DNA of 7,701 bases from an uncultured Eubacteriales bacterium (GTDB lineage Bacteria; Bacillota; Clostridia; Lachnospirales; Lachnospiraceae), in the NCBI GenBank assembly GCA_900321145.1, contig ONVB01000073.1:1-7701 (forward strand). The letters are read 5' to 3'. Made by a program: the position numbers and the translations under genes. Within the stretch, counting starts at the first letter, position 1. Every line of letters begins with the position of its first letter. This document shows, piece by piece, positions 1-6,740 of the stretch. The notes under the pieces are model-generated. The model did no database searches. It was not told the DNA's origin and saw only the letters and a list, made by a program, of their open reading frames with translations.

Positions 1-2640
1 CTCCATCGCTGTCGCGTGGTTTTCGGTCACAAAGTCACCCTTATCCTCCTTTGCCGCAAGCTCAAGAGCAAGGGCCATCTCGGAAAGTCCGCTTATACCG
101 AAGGTCTTTGAGTTGCTCTTTAATGCATGTATCAGTACACTGTATCCTCTCCAGTCCTTTTGTTCAAGCTTCTCACCGAGCTGACCGGCCTTCTTTTCAT
201 ATGAAGCGGCATATTCTCCGAGCATCTCACAGAAGAGCTCCATATTGTCCGCAAAGTATACTATACCGGCGTCGACATCAATCCCGGCCGCCTTAAGCTT
301 ATTCATATCATACGGGTAAGCTCCGCTGCCTTCTTCCTTTTGCTCTGCCTGTGAAGCATCGGATTCTCTTGTCTTTGTTTCAGTCCGTTCATTTCCGGTC
401 AAAGTGCTCTCTTCCGGCGTGGCAAAAGCGCTCCCCGGAAGATACTTCTTCAGCGCCTCCATCATATCCTTAAGATCTATCGGCTTGGACAGATAATCAT
501 CAAAGCCCGCTTCGATGTACTTCTCTTTGGCCCCGACCACAGCATTCGCGGTCAATACTATCACCCTGCATTCCGGCGGGATAAGCGATCTTGCTTTAAG
601 CGTGGCAAGTGTCTCCACACCATCCATCTGCGGCATCATGTGATCGAGCAATACTACATCATAGGTTTTCTTTTCCATAAGCTCTATAGCACGCATACCC
701 GACGAAGCAGTGTCAGGCTTTATATCACAGAGCCTTAAAAGATTCATAGCCACTTTCAGGTTCATATCATTATCATCAACAACAAGAACCTTCGCCGAAG
801 GTGCACTTATAGTCTCCTCGACCTTCTTTGTGCTTCGCATCCTCGCAACATTGGCACTGTAATCACCCATCGGAGTGTCGTCGACCACCTTTTGATCTAT
901 AGTAAAGCTGAACGTCGAGCCTACATTATATGTACTTTCCACCCGAAGCCTGCTGCCCATCAGATCGAGCAGGCTGGTTACTATGGATATGCCAAGTCCG
1001 GTGCCCTCTATATTTCGATTCTTTCTCTCCTCGAGCCTCTCAAAGGATACGGCAAGCTTATCCATATCCTCATTCTTTATCCCGATACCTGTATCCGCAA
1101 CGGAAACGAATATGCTTACGTCTTCATCCTTCTTTAATGCTTTTTCACCGACAACTCTCATGGTAAATGTTACGCTTCCGCGCTCGGTATACTTCACCGC
1201 ATTGGTAAGCAGGTTCATGATCACCTGCGCAAATCTTACATCGTCACCGTACAGCGAGCTCGGGAGCTCACTGTCTATTTCAAGCTTCAGCTCAAGGCCT
1301 TTTGCCTCCGCTCTCTGTGCTATGGAGTTGACCAGATCGTTTACGAACGAAGCAGTATCGTACTTTACCGGTACGATATCCATCTTCCCATCTTCAATCT
1401 TGGAGAAATCAAGTATGCTGTTGATAAGAGCAAGCAGCGTTGTTCCTGCCGAATCTATATTCTCGGCATATTCTATTATCGCCTTGTCCTTTGACTCGCG
1501 GAGTATCATCTCATTCATACCGAGAACCGCGTTGATAGGAGTCCTGATCTCGTGGGACATTTGGGCTAAGAACCTGCTTTTTGCGTTGCTTGCCATCTCG
1601 AGCTTTCTGGCCACATCTATCTCCTTGGTCATATCAAAGAATGCGCAGAGGAAACAAAAAGGATCTCCGAAATTATCCTTGATAGCACTCATGCTCACTG
1701 AATATGCTCTGTTTCCTCTCTTACTCCAAAGTCTCGCGACATACACTTCGTCAAGTGAATTAAGGAACATATCCCTTACAGTATCCTCATCAACATCAAA
1801 AATGTCGGTTATACTTTCGGCACCGTCCTTCGTACTGTCAAGGAATTGTCTCGAGTATCGGTTCTCCATGACCATCTCTCTGTCCGTATTGAAGACGATG
1901 ATCCCCGCATCTATGAATTCAAAGAGCTTCTCGGTTATATTTCCCATGCGTATGTCAAACGAATTAAGCTGCGTGGCGCCGTACCACACCACTATCGTAC
2001 ACACGGCCGCGCCAAATCCCGAAGTCGACACCGACGGGAGCCCGAGCATAGGCATAAATGTGTCCGGAAGACAAAATGCTATCAATCCAAAATTGGCTAT
2101 GCAGAGTATCATCAGGAAACGCTTCATGCGCTTCAGCTCCGTTTTCCTGTACCAAAGTATCCAATACACAAAGAGATTAAGGAACATAACAACGACAAAA
2201 ACCGTGTGAAGATTTCTGTTGATCTGAAACTCCGGATTGGCATGCCAGGTAGTCCAGCTTCCCTTCTTGACAAATATATCAAGCCCTTCCATAGAGAAGA
2301 AATAAAAATCGACTGCACCAAACCCGACAAGCAAAAGTCTCGTTAATATACGTGTAAGTCTCCTGACTCCTGAGCTCTCGGTTACGAGAAAAAGCTCAGT
2401 CAGCAAAAAGGCCTGAACGGCAAGGATACCGGGCTTACGCAACAGTTCACACACATCAAAATTATCTATAACACCGATCAATGCATAGCTCATGCACCAT
2501 AAGGCAGCAAAAATACCGTAAAGCAATATGTAGATGCGCATATTACCCGATGTATCGCGATTTCTCATATAAAAGCTTATACCCATGATCGCCGATACAG
2601 TGCCCATTATGAATAATATACAGTTACTTAAGATCCACAT
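1..2640 (-). CDS. 7TM hybrid sensor histidine kinase with receiver and Hpt domains (3' end outside window)
   Basis: Membrane phosphorelay kinase; 880 residues are visible with no stop, so the C-terminus is cut by the window edge. The start ATG at 2640 follows an AAAGGA ribosome binding site about 10 nt upstream. Residues 1-225 contain about seven hydrophobic segments (near 2-22, 36-57, 70-87, 99-118, 144-164, 174-193, 205-225), as in the His_kinase_7TM family. A PAS-like region (about 240-340) follows. The HisKA H-box MSHEIRTP carries phospho-acceptor H363. The ATPase domain shows the N-box NLLTNAVKYT (476-485), DTGIGI (516-521) and GTGLGIS (546-552). The receiver has VDDND (621-625), phospho-acceptor D666 in LLDHMMPQMDG, and K719 in LSKP. 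The Hpt domain has H838 in HALKSNSKTFG. All key residues are present, so a H363-D666-H838 relay is expected; its final response regulator is not in view. It starts 33 bp after the GGDEF gene, suggesting an operon. The signal sensed is unknown. Confidence 0.95.
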   Translation of the reverse strand, partial: MWILSNCILFIMGTVSAIMGISFYMRNRDTSGNMRIYILLYGIFAALWCMSYALIGVIDNFDVCELLRKPGILAVQAFLLTELFLVTESSGVRRLTRILTRLLLVGFGAVDFYFFSMEGLDIFVKKGSWTTWHANPEFQINRNLHTVFVVVMFLNLFVYWILWYRKTELKRMKRFLMILCIANFGLIAFCLPDTFMPMLGLPSVSTSGFGAAVCTIVVWYGATQLNSFDIRMGNITEKLFEFIDAGIIVFNTDREMVMENRYSRQFLDSTKDGAESITDIFDVDEDTVRDMFLNSLDEVYVARLWSKRGNRAYSVSMSAIKDNFGDPFCFLCAFFDMTKEIDVARKLEMASNAKSRFLAQMSHEIRTPINAVLGMNEMILRESKDKAIIEYAENIDSAGTTLLALINSILDFSKIEDGKMDIVPVKYDTASFVNDLVNSIAQRAEAKGLELKLEIDSELPSSLYGDDVRFAQVIMNLLTNAVKYTERGSVTFTMRVVGEKALKKDEDVSIFVSVADTGIGIKNEDMDKLAVSFERLEERKNRNIEGTGLGISIVTSLLDLMGSRLRVESTYNVGSTFSFTIDQKVVDDTPMGDYSANVARMRSTKKVEETISAPSAKVLVVDDNDMNLKVAMNLLRLCDIKPDTASSGMRAIELMEKKTYDVVLLDHMMPQMDGVETLATLKARSLIPPECRVIVLTANAVVGAKEKYIEAGFDDYLSKPIDLKDMMEALKKYLPGSAFATPEESTLTGNERTETKTRESDASQAEQKEEGSGAYPYDMNKLKAAGIDVDAGIVYFADNMELFCEMLGEYAASYEKKAGQLGEKLEQKDWRGYSVLIHALKSNSKTFGISGLSEMALALELAAKEDKGDFVTENHATAME

Positions 2641-2673
2641 ATTAAACAAGTCCTTTCTCAAATGATCATGTTA

Positions 2674-4968
2674 TCAATCCATATCCTTAAGAATTACATT
2701 ATCCTTGTTTTGCTTCGCTTTGTAAAGGTCTCTGTCCGCTATTTCCAAAGCCGCCTTAAGACCGGCACTCTCTCCGCCTTTTATCCTCGCGAATCCGATC
2801 GAGGCCGTAACTCTGTACGGCTTGCCGCTGCTTTCGTTAAAGCTGTCAAACTCTTGCTTAAACCGAGTCAAAAGCTCACTTTCGCTGCACTCTCCGGTGT
2901 AGACAAAGTTAAACTCATCCCCGCCGACTCTTGCTATGATACCGTCGTCCGCGATCACTTTACCGAGTATTTCGGCTATACCCCTTAATGCACAGTCGCC
3001 TTCCTCATGACCGAAACGGTCATTTACGATCTTCAGATTATTCATATCCACAAAGGATACTATAGTGTCTAAACCGTTAGACGATCTCCCGGCAAGCAGG
3101 CTTTCGGCAGTCATCTCGAAGCCTCTCCTGTTATATATACCCGTCAATGCATCATTTTTCGACATCTTATCAAGCTCCAGGTTATGGGTCCTCATCACTG
3201 CCAGGCTTTCCTCGAGCTGCTGCATGATCTCACTGTTGGTTTTTAATGTATCGATCAGTCTGGCCGCAGAGCCAAACTGGTTTGCCAGAAAATCTCCGTT
3301 TTTATACACCTTATCGGTCATCTCACATAAAGCTATGCCATATACATCCTCATCGAAGAATATCGGAAGCAGAACGCTTATCTTCTGCCATTCATGCATA
3401 AATGAGTTGTCAAATATATCATCTATCGATACCTTCTGCTTTCCCCTCGGTATACTTGACACACTTCCGTCCACAACCGTTGCCTTAAGTCTCATGTATT
3501 TCGGTGTAGGGAACGGTTCCCCGTTAAGATGTGTAACAGGCTTGTCAAATATATAAACAAAAGCATTATTGATATCCATCCAGTACAGGGCCGAAACCAT
3601 ATTCACATAGCTCTGATCGTTGCCGTATTTAAAGTCCTGGATCAGCTTGATATGAGTCTTCATATCATTGAGCATGCTTGACTGCTTGTCAAAAGTATCC
3701 GCTATCCTTCCGTCCAAAGCATGTATTATGGTTTTCAGTATCCTTGCAAGTATGATCTCCTGATCACGCCCGGAAACCTCCATATGCTCATCCAAAGCCC
3801 AGAACAGCTTCTCTGCATAATTGACGATGCGGTTGGTATCGGTGTAGTAGATCGCATCCCCTTTAAGAAACCTGTCTATCTCCACTCCTATGGCCTTAAG
3901 CTCTATACCGGTCAGCACATGATCCGAGGAATAGTCTATTATGGTAGACATAAGAAGCTTATACTTCTTTCTGAGCCTTCCGTCGTCCTCGTCCTCTATG
4001 CTTAAGTATCTGTAGAAAACCTCATCAAAGAAGTTGTCCAGGAGAGACTTGTCAAGCAGCTTATCCTTCTCATATGACACGGTATCATCTATCTTGCCTA
4101 TAGATTCTCTCGCCAAAAACCTGGTCGGTATTAAAATCGACTCACTGACCTCACCGTCAAGGAGCTTCATCACATATCTCACAGCCTGCTTACCGAGCAG
4201 AATCGGATCGGCATCAACAGAAGAAAGCGGGATTTTAGCTCTGGCTCCTGCCTCGGAGTTGTCAAATCCAAAAACAAGAATATCCTCACCGGGCACCAGA
4301 TTACGCGCCTCCATTTCCTGATAGAAAGCATAAGCCGTATCATCATTTACGCAGAATACAGCATCCGCGTCGGGATTTTCGTCTATCAGCTTTCCGCATG
4401 CGGCATTGCATGACCTTGTCAGGTCACCCTCCACATACATCCTTTCCTCAAAGGGAAGTCCAAGCTTACCCAAAGTATCAAGATAAGCTCTCTTTCTCTC
4501 ATATGCATCCGAATTGTCATCCGGTCCTCCGACCATGCATATCCTCTTACAGTCAAGCTTTTCCGCCAGATATGTGATACCCTCGATTATACCCGGCACA
4601 TTGTCAAAGCCGACGCTTAAGTATCCCTCTATCCTGGAAGCAACAAGCACCATGGGTATATCTTTTAAGCTCTCGAGAAATCTGATAAGATTCTCCTTTT
4701 TTGTAAGGCAGCCCACACAGTCAGCTGCGATTATGATCGCATCCATATTTTTCGGTGTAAGAAACGAACTCAGGATCTTGTTCTGATACTCGTATCTGTC
4801 TAAACCGGGAAGACTCAAGTCGCGGTCTATATACTTAACCGGGATTATCACAAGATTTGCATCCTCGTGCTTTACGGCATTGACGATTCCCGTACACAGC
4901 TGTTCGGTATAGTGGTCCGTTATACCGCTCACTATGACTCCAATTGTAGGTCTGTTTTTTTCGTGCAT
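2674..4968 (-). CDS. LacI-like ligand-binding domain fused to GGDEF diguanylate cyclase
   Basis: A 764-residue protein predicted to make cyclic di-GMP from two GTP in response to a small ligand. Residues 8-292 resemble the effector domain of LacI/GalR regulators: TIGVIVSGI near the start, MVGGPDD (145-151), a family-like block FGFDNSEAG (233-241) and the closing PTRFLARESIG (281-291). There is no helix-turn-helix before it and no signal peptide or membrane helix, so it should be cytosolic and not bind DNA by that fold. Residues 296-450 are charged and helical; 450-570 may be a divergent GAF-like sensor; 571-605 looks like a signalling helix. The GGDEF domain (606-764) begins DALTGIYNRRGF. By alignment with PleD it keeps D641, N649, D658 and the GGDEF signature (682-686), so activity is likely. 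The RxxD inhibitory site is replaced by A-D-D-G (673-676), and the arginine of the usual KxxGRN motif is aspartate. ATG at 4968 is preceded by AGAGG 7 nt upstream. Not a canonical LacI repressor. Confidence 0.93.
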   Translation of the reverse strand: MHEKNRPTIGVIVSGITDHYTEQLCTGIVNAVKHEDANLVIIPVKYIDRDLSLPGLDRYEYQNKILSSFLTPKNMDAIIIAADCVGCLTKKENLIRFLESLKDIPMVLVASRIEGYLSVGFDNVPGIIEGITYLAEKLDCKRICMVGGPDDNSDAYERKRAYLDTLGKLGLPFEERMYVEGDLTRSCNAACGKLIDENPDADAVFCVNDDTAYAFYQEMEARNLVPGEDILVFGFDNSEAGARAKIPLSSVDADPILLGKQAVRYVMKLLDGEVSESILIPTRFLARESIGKIDDTVSYEKDKLLDKSLLDNFFDEVFYRYLSIEDEDDGRLRKKYKLLMSTIIDYSSDHVLTGIELKAIGVEIDRFLKGDAIYYTDTNRIVNYAEKLFWALDEHMEVSGRDQEIILARILKTIIHALDGRIADTFDKQSSMLNDMKTHIKLIQDFKYGNDQSYVNMVSALYWMDINNAFVYIFDKPVTHLNGEPFPTPKYMRLKATVVDGSVSSIPRGKQKVSIDDIFDNSFMHEWQKISVLLPIFFDEDVYGIALCEMTDKVYKNGDFLANQFGSAARLIDTLKTNSEIMQQLEESLAVMRTHNLELDKMSKNDALTGIYNRRGFEMTAESLLAGRSSNGLDTIVSFVDMNNLKIVNDRFGHEEGDCALRGIAEILGKVIADDGIIARVGGDEFNFVYTGECSESELLTRFKQEFDSFNESSGKPYRVTASIGFARIKGGESAGLKAALEIADRDLYKAKQNKDNVILKDMD

Positions 4969-5029
4969 AACCCTACCTCTTTATCTTATGATGTCGGGGG
5001 CAACAGATATTCTGCCTCCGAATCCTGAT

Positions 5030-5060
5030 ACGCATTACGCACACTATGCGTGCAATGCGT
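5030..5060. promoter_or_regulatory. 31-nt imperfect palindrome between esterase and GGDEF genes
   Basis: On the plus strand the arms are ACGCATTACGCACA (5030-5043) and TGCGTGCAATGCGT (5047-5060) around a 3-nt centre. The outer seven pairs are perfect; the inner seven contain one mismatch and two positions that would be G-U pairs in minus-strand RNA. It begins 12 nt after the esterase stop codon and lies about 60 nt before the GGDEF start. No T-run follows on either strand, so it does not look like an intrinsic terminator. It could be an operator for a dimeric regulator, or an RNA stem that processes or stabilises the message between the enzyme and signalling genes. An 8-bp direct repeat, GATATAAG, overlaps and follows the esterase stop (minus strand, 5079-5072 and 5069-5062). 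No convincing promoter was identified in this 104-bp gap. Confidence 0.5.
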
Positions 5061-5072
5061 CCTTATATCATC

Positions 5073-6614
5073 TTATATCTCAACGGCAAACGGGGCGAGC
5101 GGCATATTTTTCGCATTATACACATTCACCTTGCCATAGTTGAAAAAACCATATTGAACATATGTGATCGGCTTGCCGTCCGCAGATGTGAGCACGATCG
5201 TGTCGCCCTCGATACGGCTTTCGGGAACCGCAAGCTCATCGCTGTCCGTCTTTATCTCGAAACCGTAAATATGACCGGGATCCCCATCGGGATTCTCGCC
5301 GCGATAGTCCGTAAGTACATTATCGGCTGTCTTTAACGCTCCGCAGGTATTCTTAAGCGAAATGATGACACTGCTTCCGTCAGCCTTCGCTCCGTCAAAC
5401 TCAGCCTGTGCCTCACCCTTATCGCTGTTATATATCCACTCAAGCACATTAAGACCAAGCCTCTCTCCCGGGGTCTTCTTATCTACCGGATGGATATTGT
5501 CTACCTCGCCGCAGTCCAACAGAACAGTCAGATAAGTATTCTCAGTCTCATCGACCGCCTTCTGCTGTGCCTGTCTCAGGCCGCCCCACTCGCGGTTTTC
5601 CGTAGCAGTTCGCTCTATCCACATAGGAAGCTGAAGGTCTACAAAAGGAAGCCCTCCATCCATAAAGTCATCACGCAGCTCCCTGATCAAAGCCTTGAGA
5701 AGATTAGCATAGAGGCTGTATCTCGGCGCATCCTCCTCACCCTGATAATAGATCACTCCCTTGAAAGCAAACGGGATTATGCGCTCAAGCATGGAGTAAT
5801 ATATACCGCACGGACGCCATGCAGACTTATATCCCATTGGTGGCGGCCACGGGAAGTTGCCTATCGCCATCTCCAGGTCGTGACCTACAAGCTCGGGATC
5901 GGTCTTATGGACCTCCGCCTCTCTCTCACACCACGCCGCAACACGTGAATCGTAATCAACTATCTCGGCCTCATACTCCTCGTCCGTCCTGTCCTTGCAG
6001 GCTTCATCATAGGACTCAAAATAGGGATCACCCTCAGGCATCGCATGAAGTATCTCCTCCTTCAGCCAGCAGGTTACAGAGCTTCCGCCCCTATAGCAAT
6101 CGACTATGCCGACCGGCACGCCGAGCTCCTTGCTTATCACATTTGCAAAGTAGTAGCCTATGGCCGATATATCCTTAAATTCTCCCTTTCTGATCAGGTG
6201 CCAGGTCGGACCTTCAGCCTCGAACTTCTCGCACTCCTCCATGGTTGCGGCCTTCGGTACATTATAGTAGCGGATCATATCGTCATCCGTACTGTCGATG
6301 ATATCCAGACCGCCTTTTGCACCCTGCAGTTCAAGCTCTATGTTCGACTGTCCGTTGGCAAGCCAGACCTCACCGTAGAGCACATCCTCAACTGTCAGAG
6401 TTTCTCTCTCGCCCTTAACCGTAAGGGTATAAGGACCGCCCGCCTTATGTGCCGGGAGCTTTATGCGAAATGCTCCCCTGCTTACTTTCTCAGTAACAGC
6501 TATATCATCTATGGTGACGGTTATCTCCTCGTCCTTTTCCGTCTCACCGAAGATATATACCTCTTTGTCTCTCTGAAACATAAGATGCTCAGAGAATATC
6601 GATGCTAATTTCAA
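5073..6614 (-). CDS. Sialate O-acetylesterase-type (SASA family) carbohydrate esterase
   Basis: A 513-residue SGNH-like esterase predicted to remove O-acetyl groups from sugars. The N-terminal region (1-80, LASIFSEHLMFQRDKEVYIFG) matches the beta-rich leader usual in this family. Catalytic S90 lies in WLANGQSN (84-91); an oxyanion-type glycine block VGIVDCYRGGSS follows at 168-179; KGVIYYQGEEDA spans 285-296 (most relatives read GVIWYQGESNA); and the Asp/His pair is D372 and H375 in DNIHP. A beta-rich C-terminal tail (about 400-513) is present. Length and block order are normal for the family. No signal peptide is seen, so a cytoplasmic location is expected. The start is TTG, with AGGAGG 8 nt upstream; no ATG start fits the family N-terminus. 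It lies between the alpha-galactosidase and the signalling pair, all in the same direction. The name SASA is a family label: the context points to acetylated plant oligosaccharides rather than sialic acid, but the substrate is not shown by sequence. Confidence 0.9.
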   Translation of the reverse strand: MKLASIFSEHLMFQRDKEVYIFGETEKDEEITVTIDDIAVTEKVSRGAFRIKLPAHKAGGPYTLTVKGERETLTVEDVLYGEVWLANGQSNIELELQGAKGGLDIIDSTDDDMIRYYNVPKAATMEECEKFEAEGPTWHLIRKGEFKDISAIGYYFANVISKELGVPVGIVDCYRGGSSVTCWLKEEILHAMPEGDPYFESYDEACKDRTDEEYEAEIVDYDSRVAAWCEREAEVHKTDPELVGHDLEMAIGNFPWPPPMGYKSAWRPCGIYYSMLERIIPFAFKGVIYYQGEEDAPRYSLYANLLKALIRELRDDFMDGGLPFVDLQLPMWIERTATENREWGGLRQAQQKAVDETENTYLTVLLDCGEVDNIHPVDKKTPGERLGLNVLEWIYNSDKGEAQAEFDGAKADGSSVIISLKNTCGALKTADNVLTDYRGENPDGDPGHIYGFEIKTDSDELAVPESRIEGDTIVLTSADGKPITYVQYGFFNYGKVNVYNAKNMPLAPFAVEI

Positions 6615-6622
6615 CCTTTGTT

Positions 6623-6628
6623 CCTCCT
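6623..6628 (-). promoter_or_regulatory. Perfect AGGAGG ribosome binding site setting a TTG start
   Basis: The minus strand reads CGAGGAGGAACAAAGG immediately before TTG at 6614-6612. The six-base Shine-Dalgarno core is separated from the start by 8 nt, an ideal distance. The next in-frame ATG (residue 12) would remove part of the conserved N-terminal strand, so the TTG is preferred. A second SD-like stretch, GGAGGA, lies about 14 nt further upstream and has no obvious start codon of its own. Confidence 0.85.
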
Positions 6629-6652
6629 CGTAACTATTCCTCCGTATGTCAC

Positions 6653-6690
6653 GCCATATGTCCGCAAGGTATTTTGCGGCACAATATGGC
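6653..6690 (-). promoter_or_regulatory. Two-part stem-loop in the presumed 5' UTR of the esterase gene
   Basis: In minus-strand RNA sense, GCCATAT (6690-6684) pairs perfectly with ATATGGC (6659-6653). Inside it, CCGCAA (6679-6674) pairs perfectly with TTGCGG (6667-6662), enclosing a 6-nt loop; a 4-by-2 internal loop separates the two helices. Thirteen pairs in 38 nt is well beyond chance for a short gap. There is no following T-run, so it is not a standard terminator for the alpha-galactosidase. It lies downstream of the predicted transcription start and ends about 24 nt before the AGGAGG, so it could control translation or message stability, or its DNA form could be an operator. It matches no riboswitch class I can recognise. 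Confidence 0.55.
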
Positions 6691-6706
6691 TGTATGCATC
6701 TATCTG

Positions 6707-6737
6707 ATTATAACAGTTATGTATCGATTCTTTTACA
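6707..6737 (-). promoter_or_regulatory. Predicted extended -10 promoter for the esterase gene
   Basis: The minus strand contains a consensus TATAAT (6712-6707) preceded by TG with one intervening base (TGTTATAAT, 6715-6707), the extended -10 form recognised by the housekeeping sigma factor. The -35 region is poor: the best candidates, GTAAAA or TGTAAA around 6737-6731, have 18-19 nt spacing, which is acceptable for an extended -10 promoter. Transcription would start near 6700, giving a leader of about 85 nt that contains the stem-loop. The promoter sits directly after the alpha-galactosidase stop (6743-6741), so the esterase and the genes after it may be transcribed separately from, or in addition to, read-through from upstream. 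Confidence 0.55.
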
Positions 6738-6740
6738 CTA

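Noticed and set aside
983..2209. A 408-codon open frame on the plus strand
   Set aside because: It is antisense to the histidine kinase, which has every expected motif in its own frame. The plus-strand translation is rich in serine and isoleucine, typical of a shadow frame, and resembles no known protein.
4969..5029. A c-di-GMP riboswitch upstream of the GGDEF gene
   Set aside because: The leader is short, and none of the conserved bases of the class I GEMM element could be recognised.
5030..5060. Intrinsic terminator after the esterase gene
   Set aside because: The palindrome is not followed by a run of T on either strand.
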